A stretch of DNA of 64,000 bases from Parapristionchus giblindavisi (taxonomy: Eukaryota > Nematoda > Chromadorea > Rhabditida > Diplogasteridae): NCBI GenBank assembly GCA_943737045.1, contig CALSFV010000013.1, positions 968,501 through 1,032,500 of the forward strand. The letters are read 5' to 3'. Position numbers and translations under genes: made by a program. Positions 35,834 through 48,850 of the stretch are shown one piece after another; position 1 is the first letter of the stretch, and every line of letters begins with the position of its first letter. Under the pieces are notes generated by a model. It was not told the origin of the DNA. It searched no databases and saw nothing but the letters and a program-made list of their open reading frames with translations.

Positions 35834-35897
35834 AGAGAGAGGAGAGAGTGAGTGCGCGCACGTCTCTCTCTCTCACACTCCCTCCCTCACTCTCCCT
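35834..35897. repeat. Purine/pyrimidine dinucleotide-rich tract downstream of U2
   Basis: A GA-rich run is followed by GTGCGCGCAC and a CT-rich run, about 410-475 bp downstream of the U2 3' end, in each unit. The two runs are partly self-complementary and could form a cruciform. Human RNU2 repeats also carry a (CT)n tract downstream of U2, so a similar feature may recur in U2 arrays. A role in recombination here is only inferred. Confidence 0.6.
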
Positions 35898-35909
35898 GTA
35901 CTAGTGATA

Positions 35910-35939
35910 GTCCAGACTGTAACTTCCTTCAGTCTGGAC
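35910..35939. repeat. 10-bp perfect inverted repeat in the U2 spacer
   Basis: GTCCAGACTG and CAGTCTGGAC flank the 10-nt loop TAACTTCCTT. It lies about 370-400 bp downstream of U2 and recurs in every unit. It could be a structured transcript end or a protein site; nothing in the sequence decides this. Confidence 0.55.
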
Positions 35940-36254
35940 CGAATTTAACACTTGTTTCAGCAATTCTTATGTAATTGTGCATGGAGAATTCATTAAACAC
36001 ACATTTACAGCGCTCAGACAACGTTGAACCAGTCGAAATAGCATTTTTACCCTATTTTTTCGATATATTCGATAAAAATCAATATTTAATGTAATCAGAG
36101 AGTGATAAAAATATGAAATTTGAACTCACGAACCTCAAATTGTTCAGTACATGCTGATGGAGCACGAGTGAAGAGTCCCCAGACTCCTGAAATGAATAAA
36201 TTAGCTAGGAATGTCTGTAATTGAGTGGTTAGTGATAATGTGTGACAAATATCA

Positions 36255-36273
36255 ATATATCACCATGATATAT
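36255..36273. repeat. AT-rich hairpin 36 nt downstream of U2
   Basis: ATATATCA and TGATATAT flank the 3-nt loop CCA. It is repeated in every unit just 3' of the U2 gene. It may take part in 3' end formation or be incidental. Confidence 0.4.
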
Positions 36274-36298
36274 AGATATTATTGAAATATTATTTATT

Positions 36299-36312
36299 TT
36301 CCCCGAAGGGAA
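36299..36312 (-). promoter_or_regulatory. UUCG-capped hairpin at the U2 3' end
   Basis: On the RNA strand TTCCC-TTCG-GGGAA forms a 5-bp stem closed by a C(UUCG)G tetraloop, one of the most stable RNA loops. It overlaps the expected mature 3' end of U2, directly after stem-loop IV. It could mark the precursor 3' trailer or protect the end. The same hairpin occurs in all fifteen units. Confidence 0.5.
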
Positions 36313-36496
36313 GGGCCGATCCTGGAGGCAGTGCAATACCAGGCCGACCCGTGGTGGGCGAGGAGCAAGCCCCTGCAAACCCACCTGGTTTCAAAAATCA
36401 GTTAATCTCGATGTTATCAATTGATAACGTACCGGAGATTAAGCCGATAAGAACAGATACTACACTTTGATCTTAGCCAAAAGGCCGAGAAGCGAT
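36309..36496 (-). ncRNA. U2: U2 snRNA, copy 1
   Basis: U2 is the RNA core of the U2 snRNP, which pairs with the intron branch site in the nuclear spliceosome. Read on the minus strand, the 188-nt gene begins ATCGCTTCTCGGCC. In order it shows stem-loop I, the U6-pairing helix I region (nt 21-30), the branch-site recognition sequence GTAGTA (nt 34-39), stem IIa (TATCGG/CCGGTA), stem IIb (GTTATCAATTGATAAC, nt 69-84), the Sm site ATTTTTG (nt 99-105), stem III, and stem IV with a TATTGCACTGCCT loop for the U2A'/U2B'' proteins. Length is that of typical animal U2. The 5' end is set by the conserved ATCGC; the 3' end is approximate by a few bases. Nothing is visibly defective. It is the copy nearest the satellite. 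Confidence 0.96.
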
Positions 36497-36671
36497 GCTG
36501 CGAAATCGAAATTTTAAAGTATAAATTCAGTGTGAGGCAGAGGCGAGACGGGTTAGGTGGGGTTGGTCGCCTTCGCGGCGATAGAGGTCGTGTGTATGGT
36601 AGAGTGAGTGTGTGGAGTGTGTATAGGGAGTGGAGAGTGATTGCCCCCACTCTCTTTCTCTATTCTATACT
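36497..36671 (-). promoter_or_regulatory. U2 upstream promoter region (first unit)
   Basis: Animal U2 genes are transcribed by RNA polymerase II from a proximal sequence element about 40-60 bp upstream. In U2 orientation this region reads CTCACACTGAATTTATAC about 33-50 bp upstream of +1, then TTTAAAATTTCG closer to the start. A proximal element would fall in or near the former, but I cannot fix its limits without a species consensus. A GC-rich stem (GGTCGCCTTCGCGGCGAT on the plus strand) lies further upstream. The same sequence precedes every copy at the same distance. Confidence 0.4.
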
Positions 36672-37856
36672 CAGAATTAAAATATTTACGAAAAGTTTGT
36701 GAATTAACAAAATTAGTGAATTCCAGGTCAAGAGCTATCTGTACATGCGCCATAGTAAATGCAACTGATTCAACGCGCCTTGAGCACTCGTTTGACTACT
36801 TACAAGACTATGTACAAGAGACACGATCATGCATTTTAACGTGTGAATTTACATTGGAAAAGTCAGTACTGAAAAATCATTGAAATTTTAAAAATTTAAA
36901 AAAATTGAATTTTGATCAAAATGAGTAGAAATGGCTATAAAACGTCTATAACTAGTCTGTATGTGCGTATACCTTGTTTAAAATCACAATTTAAATCACT
37001 TTTAATTTCCAGACTGGAATGTCCGGTGCCACCAGTCCTCAACCAACCAAAGTCACGAGTAACTGCGCAAGGCGAACCAAAACCCGCCATTTGCCGCTCG
37101 AAACAGTGCCTTTCAATTGCCGGTTTTGCCTGCGCTGCGTAGCGGACGTTGCGGCGCGTCTAACGCGCGCTTCCGGAGCTCAAACGGTCCATTTTGAAGC
37201 AAATTATGACCATTTTAGTGAGAATTGTCACCATTTCCCTTGTATTCACTGTAATGGCTACAATACGTCCATAAGTAGTGTCATATGTGCGTATGAGTTG
37301 TTTAAAGTCATGATTTAACTCTGTTAAAGTTATCAGAGAGCGGGGAATTGCTCCGTGACCGCTTCTTCCCTGTGGCTGTATAGAGAGAGGAGAGAGTGAG
37401 TGCGCGCACGTCTCTCTCTCTCACACTCCCTCCCTCACTCTCCCTGTACTAGTGATAGTCCAGACTGTAACTTCCTTCAGTCTGGACCGAATTTAACACT
37501 TGTTTCAGCAATTCTTATGTAATTGTGCATGGAGAATTCATTAAACACACATTTACAGCGCTCAGACAACGTTGAACCAGTCGAAATAGCATTTTTACCC
37601 TATTTTTTCGATATATTCGATAAAAATCAATATTTAATGTAATCAGAGAGTGATAAAAATATGAAATTTGAACTCACGAACCTCAAATTGTTCAGTACAT
37701 GCTGATGGAGCACGAGTGAAGAGTCCCCAGACTCCTGAAATGAATAAATTAGCTAGGAATGTCTGTAATTGAGTGGTTAGTGATAATGTGTGACAAATAT
37801 CAATATATCACCATGATATATAGATATTATTGAAATATTATTTATTTTCCCCGAAG

Positions 37857-38044
37857 GGAAGGGCCGATCCTGGAGGCAGTGCAATACCAGGCCGACCCGT
37901 GGTGGGCGAGGAGCAAGCCCCTGCAAACCCACCTGGTTTCAAAAATCAGTTAATCTCGATGTTATCAATTGATAACGTACCGGAGATTAAGCCGATAAGA
38001 ACAGATACTACACTTTGATCTTAGCCAAAAGGCCGAGAAGCGAT
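37857..38044 (-). ncRNA. U2: U2 snRNA, copy 2
   Basis: This copy appears identical to copy 1 over its full 188 nt, including GTAGTA, both stem II hairpins and the Sm site. It lies 1548 bp from copy 1, in a full-length unit. No defect is seen. Confidence 0.95.
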
Positions 38045-39404
38045 GCTGCGAAATCGAAATTTTAAAGTATAAATTCAGTGTGAGGCAGAGGCGAGACGGG
38101 TTAGGTGGGGTTGGTCGCCTTCGCGGCGATAGAGGTCGTGTGTATGGTAGAGTGAGTGTGTGGAGTGTGTATAGGGAGTGGAGAGTGATTGCCCCCACTC
38201 TCTTTCTCTATTCTATACTCAGAATTAAAATATTTACGAAAAGTTTGTGAATTAACAAAATTAGTGAATTCCAGGTCAAGAGCTATCTGTACATGCGCCA
38301 TAGTAAATGCAACTGATTCAACGCGCCTTGAGCACTCGTTTGACTACTTACAAGACTATGTACAAGAGACACGATCATGCATTTTAACGTGTGAATTTAC
38401 ATTGGAAAAGTCAGTACTGAAAAATCATTGAAATTTTAAAAATTTAAAAAAATTGAATTTTGATCAAAATGAGTAGAAATGGCTATAAAACGTCTATAAC
38501 TAGTCTGTATGTGCGTATACCTTGTTTAAAATCACAATTTAAATCACTTTTAATTTCCAGACTGGAATGTCCGGTGCCACCAGTCCTCAACCAACCAAAG
38601 TCACGAGTAACTGCGCAAGGCGAACCAAAACCCGCCATTTGCCGCTCGAAACAGTGCCTTTCAATTGCCGGTTTTGCCTGCGCTGCGTAGCGGACGTTGC
38701 GGCGCGTCTAACGCGCGCTTCCGGAGCTCAAACGGTCCATTTTGAAGCAAATTATGACCATTTTAGTGAGAATTGTCACCATTTCCCTTGTATTCACTGT
38801 AATGGCTACAATACGTCCATAAGTAGTGTCATATGTGCGTATGAGTTGTTTAAAGTCATGATTTAACTCTGTTAAAGTTATCAGAGAGCGGGGAATTGCT
38901 CCGTGACCGCTTCTTCCCTGTGGCTGTATAGAGAGAGGAGAGAGTGAGTGCGCGCACGTCTCTCTCTCTCACACTCCCTCCCTCACTCTCCCTGTACTAG
39001 TGATAGTCCAGACTGTAACTTCCTTCAGTCTGGACCGAATTTAACACTTGTTTCAGCAATTCTTATGTAATTGTGCATGGAGAATTCATTAAACACACAT
39101 TTACAGCGCTCAGACAACGTTGAACCAGTCGAAATAGCATTTTTACCCTATTTTTTCGATATATTCGATAAAAATCAATATTTAATGTAATCAGAGAGTG
39201 ATAAAAATATGAAATTTGAACTCACGAACCTCAAATTGTTCAGTACATGCTGATGGAGCACGAGTGAAGAGTCCCCAGACTCCTGAAATGAATAAATTAG
39301 CTAGGAATGTCTGTAATTGAGTGGTTAGTGATAATGTGTGACAAATATCAATATATCACCATGATATATAGATATTATTGAAATATTATTTATTTTCCCC
39401 GAAG

Positions 39405-39592
39405 GGAAGGGCCGATCCTGGAGGCAGTGCAATACCAGGCCGACCCGTGGTGGGCGAGGAGCAAGCCCCTGCAAACCCACCTGGTTTCAAAAATCAGTTA
39501 ATCTCGATGTTATCAATTGATAACGTACCGGAGATTAAGCCGATAAGAACAGATACTACACTTTGATCTTAGCCAAAAGGCCGAGAAGCGAT
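39405..39592 (-). ncRNA. U2: U2 snRNA, copy 3
   Basis: Full-length U2 with the same sequence as copy 1, 1548 bp beyond copy 2. All functional elements listed for copy 1 are intact. Confidence 0.95.
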
Positions 39593-40952
39593 GCTGCGAA
39601 ATCGAAATTTTAAAGTATAAATTCAGTGTGAGGCAGAGGCGAGACGGGTTAGGTGGGGTTGGTCGCCTTCGCGGCGATAGAGGTCGTGTGTATGGTAGAG
39701 TGAGTGTGTGGAGTGTGTATAGGGAGTGGAGAGTGATTGCCCCCACTCTCTTTCTCTATTCTATACTCAGAATTAAAATATTTACGAAAAGTTTGTGAAT
39801 TAACAAAATTAGTGAATTCCAGGTCAAGAGCTATCTGTACATGCGCCATAGTAAATGCAACTGATTCAACGCGCCTTGAGCACTCGTTTGACTACTTACA
39901 AGACTATGTACAAGAGACACGATCATGCATTTTAACGTGTGAATTTACATTGGAAAAGTCAGTACTGAAAAATCATTGAAATTTTAAAAATTTAAAAAAA
40001 TTGAATTTTGATCAAAATGAGTAGAAATGGCTATAAAACGTCTATAACTAGTCTGTATGTGCGTATACCTTGTTTAAAATCACAATTTAAATCACTTTTA
40101 ATTTCCAGACTGGAATGTCCGGTGCCACCAGTCCTCAACCAACCAAAGTCACGAGTAACTGCGCAAGGCGAACCAAAACCCGCCATTTGCCGCTCGAAAC
40201 AGTGCCTTTCAATTGCCGGTTTTGCCTGCGCTGCGTAGCGGACGTTGCGGCGCGTCTAACGCGCGCTTCCGGAGCTCAAACGGTCCATTTTGAAGCAAAT
40301 TATGACCATTTTAGTGAGAATTGTCACCATTTCCCTTGTATTCACTGTAATGGCTACAATACGTCCATAAGTAGTGTCATATGTGCGTATGAGTTGTTTA
40401 AAGTCATGATTTAACTCTGTTAAAGTTATCAGAGAGCGGGGAATTGCTCCGTGACCGCTTCTTCCCTGTGGCTGTATAGAGAGAGGAGAGAGTGAGTGCG
40501 CGCACGTCTCTCTCTCTCACACTCCCTCCCTCACTCTCCCTGTACTAGTGATAGTCCAGACTGTAACTTCCTTCAGTCTGGACCGAATTTAACACTTGTT
40601 TCAGCAATTCTTATGTAATTGTGCATGGAGAATTCATTAAACACACATTTACAGCGCTCAGACAACGTTGAACCAGTCGAAATAGCATTTTTACCCTATT
40701 TTTTCGATATATTCGATAAAAATCAATATTTAATGTAATCAGAGAGTGATAAAAATATGAAATTTGAACTCACGAACCTCAAATTGTTCAGTACATGCTG
40801 ATGGAGCACGAGTGAAGAGTCCCCAGACTCCTGAAATGAATAAATTAGCTAGGAATGTCTGTAATTGAGTGGTTAGTGATAATGTGTGACAAATATCAAT
40901 ATATCACCATGATATATAGATATTATTGAAATATTATTTATTTTCCCCGAAG

Positions 40953-41140
40953 GGAAGGGCCGATCCTGGAGGCAGTGCAATACCAGGCCGACCCGTGGTG
41001 GGCGAGGAGCAAGCCCCTGCAAACCCACCTGGTTTCAAAAATCAGTTAATCTCGATGTTATCAATTGATAACGTACCGGAGATTAAGCCGATAAGAACAG
41101 ATACTACACTTTGATCTTAGCCAAAAGGCCGAGAAGCGAT
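40953..41140 (-). ncRNA. U2: U2 snRNA, copy 4
   Basis: Full-length and intact. Its upstream side joins a unit carrying the 10-bp spacer deletion (start 41316), while its downstream side is in a full-length unit. This suggests that spacer variants are being reshuffled around unchanged genes. Confidence 0.95.
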
Positions 41141-42490
41141 GCTGCGAAATCGAAATTTTAAAGTATAAATTCAGTGTGAGGCAGAGGCGAGACGGGTTAG
41201 GTGGGGTTGGTCGCCTTCGCGGCGATAGAGGTCGTGTGTATGGTAGAGTGAGTGTGTGGAGTGTGTATAGGGAGTGGAGAGTGATTGCCCCCACTCTCTT
41301 TCTCTATTCTATACTCAGAATTAAAATATTTACGAAAAGTTTGTGAATTAACAAAATTAGTGAATTCCAGGTCAAGAGCTATCTGTACATGCGCCATAGT
41401 AAATGCAACTGATTCAACGCGCCTTGAGCACTCGTTTGACTACTTACAAGACTATGTACAAGAGACACGATCATGCATTTTAACGTGTGAATTTACATTG
41501 GAAAAGTCAGTACTGAAAAATCATTGAAATTTTAAAAATTTAAAAAAATTGAATTTTGATCAAAATGAGTAGAAATGGCTATAAAACGTCTATAACTAGT
41601 CTGTATGTGCGTATACCTTGTTTAAAATCACAATTTAAATCACTTTTAATTTCCAGACTGGAATGTCCGGTGCCACCAGTCCTCAACCAACCAAAGTCAC
41701 GAGTAACTGCGCAAGGCGAACCAAAACCCGCCATTTGCCGCTCGAAACAGTGCCTTTCAATTGCTGCGCTGCGTAGCGGACGTTGCGGCGCGTCTAACGC
41801 GCGCTTCCGGAGCTCAAACGGTCCATTTTGAAGCAAATTATGACCATTTTAGTGAGAATTGTCACCATTTCCCTTGTATTCACTGTAATGGCTACAATAC
41901 GTCCATAAGTAGTGTCATATGTGCGTATGAGTTGTTTAAAGTCATGATTTAACTCTGTTAAAGTTATCAGAGAGCGGGGAATTGCTCCGTGACCGCTTCT
42001 TCCCTGTGGCTGTATAGAGAGAGGAGAGAGTGAGTGCGCGCACGTCTCTCTCTCTCACACTCCCTCCCTCACTCTCCCTGTACTAGTGATAGTCCAGACT
42101 GTAACTTCCTTCAGTCTGGACCGAATTTAACACTTGTTTCAGCAATTCTTATGTAATTGTGCATGGAGAATTCATTAAACACACATTTACAGCGCTCAGA
42201 CAACGTTGAACCAGTCGAAATAGCATTTTTACCCTATTTTTTCGATATATTCGATAAAAATCAATATTTAATGTAATCAGAGAGTGATAAAAATATGAAA
42301 TTTGAACTCACGAACCTCAAATTGTTCAGTACATGCTGATGGAGCACGAGTGAAGAGTCCCCAGACTCCTGAAATGAATAAATTAGCTAGGAATGTCTGT
42401 AATTGAGTGGTTAGTGATAATGTGTGACAAATATCAATATATCACCATGATATATAGATATTATTGAAATATTATTTATTTTCCCCGAAG

Positions 42491-42678
42491 GGAAGGGCCG
42501 ATCCTGGAGGCAGTGCAATACCAGGCCGACCCGTGGTGGGCGAGGAGCAAGCCCCTGCAAACCCACCTGGTTTCAAAAATCAGTTAATCTCGATGTTATC
42601 AATTGATAACGTACCGGAGATTAAGCCGATAAGAACAGATACTACACTTTGATCTTAGCCAAAAGGCCGAGAAGCGAT
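42491..42678 (-). ncRNA. U2: U2 snRNA, copy 5
   Basis: Full-length and intact. Spacing from copy 4 is 1538 bp because this unit lacks the 10 bp CGGTTTTGCC at about 41764. The gene body is unchanged. Confidence 0.95.
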
Positions 42679-44038
42679 GCTGCGAAATCGAAATTTTAAA
42701 GTATAAATTCAGTGTGAGGCAGAGGCGAGACGGGTTAGGTGGGGTTGGTCGCCTTCGCGGCGATAGAGGTCGTGTGTATGGTAGAGTGAGTGTGTGGAGT
42801 GTGTATAGGGAGTGGAGAGTGATTGCCCCCACTCTCTTTCTCTATTCTATACTCAGAATTAAAATATTTACGAAAAGTTTGTGAATTAACAAAATTAGTG
42901 AATTCCAGGTCAAGAGCTATCTGTACATGCGCCATAGTAAATGCAACTGATTCAACGCGCCTTGAGCACTCGTTTGACTACTTACAAGACTATGTACAAG
43001 AGACACGATCATGCATTTTAACGTGTGAATTTACATTGGAAAAGTCAGTACTGAAAAATCATTGAAATTTTAAAAATTTAAAAAAATTGAATTTTGATCA
43101 AAATGAGTAGAAATGGCTATAAAACGTCTATAACTAGTCTGTATGTGCGTATACCTTGTTTAAAATCACAATTTAAATCACTTTTAATTTCCAGACTGGA
43201 ATGTCCGGTGCCACCAGTCCTCAACCAACCAAAGTCACGAGTAACTGCGCAAGGCGAACCAAAACCCGCCATTTGCCGCTCGAAACAGTGCCTTTCAATT
43301 GCCGGTTTTGCCTGCGCTGCGTAGCGGACGTTGCGGCGCGTCTAACGCGCGCTTCCGGAGCTCAAACGGTCCATTTTGAAGCAAATTATGACCATTTTAG
43401 TGAGAATTGTCACCATTTCCCTTGTATTCACTGTAATGGCTACAATACGTCCATAAGTAGTGTCATATGTGCGTATGAGTTGTTTAAAGTCATGATTTAA
43501 CTCTGTTAAAGTTATCAGAGAGCGGGGAATTGCTCCGTGACCGCTTCTTCCCTGTGGCTGTATAGAGAGAGGAGAGAGTGAGTGCGCGCACGTCTCTCTC
43601 TCTCACACTCCCTCCCTCACTCTCCCTGTACTAGTGATAGTCCAGACTGTAACTTCCTTCAGTCTGGACCGAATTTAACACTTGTTTCAGCAATTCTTAT
43701 GTAATTGTGCATGGAGAATTCATTAAACACACATTTACAGCGCTCAGACAACGTTGAACCAGTCGAAATAGCATTTTTACCCTATTTTTTCGATATATTC
43801 GATAAAAATCAATATTTAATGTAATCAGAGAGTGATAAAAATATGAAATTTGAACTCACGAACCTCAAATTGTTCAGTACATGCTGATGGAGCACGAGTG
43901 AAGAGTCCCCAGACTCCTGAAATGAATAAATTAGCTAGGAATGTCTGTAATTGAGTGGTTAGTGATAATGTGTGACAAATATCAATATATCACCATGATA
44001 TATAGATATTATTGAAATATTATTTATTTTCCCCGAAG

Positions 44039-44226
44039 GGAAGGGCCGATCCTGGAGGCAGTGCAATACCAGGCCGACCCGTGGTGGGCGAGGAGCAAGC
44101 CCCTGCAAACCCACCTGGTTTCAAAAATCAGTTAATCTCGATGTTATCAATTGATAACGTACCGGAGATTAAGCCGATAAGAACAGATACTACACTTTGA
44201 TCTTAGCCAAAAGGCCGAGAAGCGAT
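44039..44226 (-). ncRNA. U2: U2 snRNA, copy 6
   Basis: Full-length U2 in a 1548-bp unit. GTAGTA, Sm site and stem-loop IV are intact, and no base change from copy 1 is seen. Confidence 0.95.
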
Positions 44227-45586
44227 GCTGCGAAATCGAAATTTTAAAGTATAAATTCAGTGTGAGGCAGAGGCGAGACGGGTTAGGTGGGGTTGGTCGC
44301 CTTCGCGGCGATAGAGGTCGTGTGTATGGTAGAGTGAGTGTGTGGAGTGTGTATAGGGAGTGGAGAGTGATTGCCCCCACTCTCTTTCTCTATTCTATAC
44401 TCAGAATTAAAATATTTACGAAAAGTTTGTGAATTAACAAAATTAGTGAATTCCAGGTCAAGAGCTATCTGTACATGCGCCATAGTAAATGCAACTGATT
44501 CAACGCGCCTTGAGCACTCGTTTGACTACTTACAAGACTATGTACAAGAGACACGATCATGCATTTTAACGTGTGAATTTACATTGGAAAAGTCAGTACT
44601 GAAAAATCATTGAAATTTTAAAAATTTAAAAAAATTGAATTTTGATCAAAATGAGTAGAAATGGCTATAAAACGTCTATAACTAGTCTGTATGTGCGTAT
44701 ACCTTGTTTAAAATCACAATTTAAATCACTTTTAATTTCCAGACTGGAATGTCCGGTGCCACCAGTCCTCAACCAACCAAAGTCACGAGTAACTGCGCAA
44801 GGCGAACCAAAACCCGCCATTTGCCGCTCGAAACAGTGCCTTTCAATTGCCGGTTTTGCCTGCGCTGCGTAGCGGACGTTGCGGCGCGTCTAACGCGCGC
44901 TTCCGGAGCTCAAACGGTCCATTTTGAAGCAAATTATGACCATTTTAGTGAGAATTGTCACCATTTCCCTTGTATTCACTGTAATGGCTACAATACGTCC
45001 ATAAGTAGTGTCATATGTGCGTATGAGTTGTTTAAAGTCATGATTTAACTCTGTTAAAGTTATCAGAGAGCGGGGAATTGCTCCGTGACCGCTTCTTCCC
45101 TGTGGCTGTATAGAGAGAGGAGAGAGTGAGTGCGCGCACGTCTCTCTCTCTCACACTCCCTCCCTCACTCTCCCTGTACTAGTGATAGTCCAGACTGTAA
45201 CTTCCTTCAGTCTGGACCGAATTTAACACTTGTTTCAGCAATTCTTATGTAATTGTGCATGGAGAATTCATTAAACACACATTTACAGCGCTCAGACAAC
45301 GTTGAACCAGTCGAAATAGCATTTTTACCCTATTTTTTCGATATATTCGATAAAAATCAATATTTAATGTAATCAGAGAGTGATAAAAATATGAAATTTG
45401 AACTCACGAACCTCAAATTGTTCAGTACATGCTGATGGAGCACGAGTGAAGAGTCCCCAGACTCCTGAAATGAATAAATTAGCTAGGAATGTCTGTAATT
45501 GAGTGGTTAGTGATAATGTGTGACAAATATCAATATATCACCATGATATATAGATATTATTGAAATATTATTTATTTTCCCCGAAG

Positions 45587-45774
45587 GGAAGGGCCGATCC
45601 TGGAGGCAGTGCAATACCAGGCCGACCCGTGGTGGGCGAGGAGCAAGCCCCTGCAAACCCACCTGGTTTCAAAAATCAGTTAATCTCGATGTTATCAATT
45701 GATAACGTACCGGAGATTAAGCCGATAAGAACAGATACTACACTTTGATCTTAGCCAAAAGGCCGAGAAGCGAT
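45587..45774 (-). ncRNA. U2: U2 snRNA, copy 7
   Basis: Full-length U2 in a 1548-bp unit, intact by the same criteria. The next two units to the right carry the 10-bp spacer deletion. Confidence 0.95.
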
Positions 45775-47124
45775 GCTGCGAAATCGAAATTTTAAAGTAT
45801 AAATTCAGTGTGAGGCAGAGGCGAGACGGGTTAGGTGGGGTTGGTCGCCTTCGCGGCGATAGAGGTCGTGTGTATGGTAGAGTGAGTGTGTGGAGTGTGT
45901 ATAGGGAGTGGAGAGTGATTGCCCCCACTCTCTTTCTCTATTCTATACTCAGAATTAAAATATTTACGAAAAGTTTGTGAATTAACAAAATTAGTGAATT
46001 CCAGGTCAAGAGCTATCTGTACATGCGCCATAGTAAATGCAACTGATTCAACGCGCCTTGAGCACTCGTTTGACTACTTACAAGACTATGTACAAGAGAC
46101 ACGATCATGCATTTTAACGTGTGAATTTACATTGGAAAAGTCAGTACTGAAAAATCATTGAAATTTTAAAAATTTAAAAAAATTGAATTTTGATCAAAAT
46201 GAGTAGAAATGGCTATAAAACGTCTATAACTAGTCTGTATGTGCGTATACCTTGTTTAAAATCACAATTTAAATCACTTTTAATTTCCAGACTGGAATGT
46301 CCGGTGCCACCAGTCCTCAACCAACCAAAGTCACGAGTAACTGCGCAAGGCGAACCAAAACCCGCCATTTGCCGCTCGAAACAGTGCCTTTCAATTGCTG
46401 CGCTGCGTAGCGGACGTTGCGGCGCGTCTAACGCGCGCTTCCGGAGCTCAAACGGTCCATTTTGAAGCAAATTATGACCATTTTAGTGAGAATTGTCACC
46501 ATTTCCCTTGTATTCACTGTAATGGCTACAATACGTCCATAAGTAGTGTCATATGTGCGTATGAGTTGTTTAAAGTCATGATTTAACTCTGTTAAAGTTA
46601 TCAGAGAGCGGGGAATTGCTCCGTGACCGCTTCTTCCCTGTGGCTGTATAGAGAGAGGAGAGAGTGAGTGCGCGCACGTCTCTCTCTCTCACACTCCCTC
46701 CCTCACTCTCCCTGTACTAGTGATAGTCCAGACTGTAACTTCCTTCAGTCTGGACCGAATTTAACACTTGTTTCAGCAATTCTTATGTAATTGTGCATGG
46801 AGAATTCATTAAACACACATTTACAGCGCTCAGACAACGTTGAACCAGTCGAAATAGCATTTTTACCCTATTTTTTCGATATATTCGATAAAAATCAATA
46901 TTTAATGTAATCAGAGAGTGATAAAAATATGAAATTTGAACTCACGAACCTCAAATTGTTCAGTACATGCTGATGGAGCACGAGTGAAGAGTCCCCAGAC
47001 TCCTGAAATGAATAAATTAGCTAGGAATGTCTGTAATTGAGTGGTTAGTGATAATGTGTGACAAATATCAATATATCACCATGATATATAGATATTATTG
47101 AAATATTATTTATTTTCCCCGAAG

Positions 47125-47312
47125 GGAAGGGCCGATCCTGGAGGCAGTGCAATACCAGGCCGACCCGTGGTGGGCGAGGAGCAAGCCCCTGCAAACCCAC
47201 CTGGTTTCAAAAATCAGTTAATCTCGATGTTATCAATTGATAACGTACCGGAGATTAAGCCGATAAGAACAGATACTACACTTTGATCTTAGCCAAAAGG
47301 CCGAGAAGCGAT
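47125..47312 (-). ncRNA. U2: U2 snRNA, copy 8
   Basis: Full-length and intact, in a 1538-bp unit (start 45950) with the spacer deletion. Confidence 0.95.
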
Positions 47313-48662
47313 GCTGCGAAATCGAAATTTTAAAGTATAAATTCAGTGTGAGGCAGAGGCGAGACGGGTTAGGTGGGGTTGGTCGCCTTCGCGGCGATAG
47401 AGGTCGTGTGTATGGTAGAGTGAGTGTGTGGAGTGTGTATAGGGAGTGGAGAGTGATTGCCCCCACTCTCTTTCTCTATTCTATACTCAGAATTAAAATA
47501 TTTACGAAAAGTTTGTGAATTAACAAAATTAGTGAATTCCAGGTCAAGAGCTATCTGTACATGCGCCATAGTAAATGCAACTGATTCAACGCGCCTTGAG
47601 CACTCGTTTGACTACTTACAAGACTATGTACAAGAGACACGATCATGCATTTTAACGTGTGAATTTACATTGGAAAAGTCAGTACTGAAAAATCATTGAA
47701 ATTTTAAAAATTTAAAAAAATTGAATTTTGATCAAAATGAGTAGAAATGGCTATAAAACGTCTATAACTAGTCTGTATGTGCGTATACCTTGTTTAAAAT
47801 CACAATTTAAATCACTTTTAATTTCCAGACTGGAATGTCCGGTGCCACCAGTCCTCAACCAACCAAAGTCACGAGTAACTGCGCAAGGCGAACCAAAACC
47901 CGCCATTTGCCGCTCGAAACAGTGCCTTTCAATTGCTGCGCTGCGTAGCGGACGTTGCGGCGCGTCTAACGCGCGCTTCCGGAGCTCAAACGGTCCATTT
48001 TGAAGCAAATTATGACCATTTTAGTGAGAATTGTCACCATTTCCCTTGTATTCACTGTAATGGCTACAATACGTCCATAAGTAGTGTCATATGTGCGTAT
48101 GAGTTGTTTAAAGTCATGATTTAACTCTGTTAAAGTTATCAGAGAGCGGGGAATTGCTCCGTGACCGCTTCTTCCCTGTGGCTGTATAGAGAGAGGAGAG
48201 AGTGAGTGCGCGCACGTCTCTCTCTCTCACACTCCCTCCCTCACTCTCCCTGTACTAGTGATAGTCCAGACTGTAACTTCCTTCAGTCTGGACCGAATTT
48301 AACACTTGTTTCAGCAATTCTTATGTAATTGTGCATGGAGAATTCATTAAACACACATTTACAGCGCTCAGACAACGTTGAACCAGTCGAAATAGCATTT
48401 TTACCCTATTTTTTCGATATATTCGATAAAAATCAATATTTAATGTAATCAGAGAGTGATAAAAATATGAAATTTGAACTCACGAACCTCAAATTGTTCA
48501 GTACATGCTGATGGAGCACGAGTGAAGAGTCCCCAGACTCCTGAAATGAATAAATTAGCTAGGAATGTCTGTAATTGAGTGGTTAGTGATAATGTGTGAC
48601 AAATATCAATATATCACCATGATATATAGATATTATTGAAATATTATTTATTTTCCCCGAAG

Positions 48663-48850
48663 GGAAGGGCCGATCCTGGAGGCAGTGCAATACCAGGCCG
48701 ACCCGTGGTGGGCGAGGAGCAAGCCCCTGCAAACCCACCTGGTTTCAAAAATCAGTTAATCTCGATGTTATCAATTGATAACGTACCGGAGATTAAGCCG
48801 ATAAGAACAGATACTACACTTTGATCTTAGCCAAAAGGCCGAGAAGCGAT
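48663..48850 (-). ncRNA. U2: U2 snRNA, copy 9
   Basis: Full-length and intact, in the second of two adjacent 1538-bp units. The neighbouring unit to the right is the first with the GATTGAACG variant (49124). Confidence 0.95.

Noticed and set aside
36282..36470. 62-79 codon open frames over each U2 gene, and 66-99 codon frames in the spacers
   Set aside because: They lie across or antisense to the U2 RNA gene or overlap each other in repeated noncoding spacer, with no domain. Their conservation is simply that of the tandem unit.
36548..36570. GGGTTAGGTGGGGTTGG as a telomeric or G-quadruplex element
   Set aside because: There is no tandem TTAGGG-type repeat, and the G runs are too few and uneven to claim a quadruplex from sequence alone.
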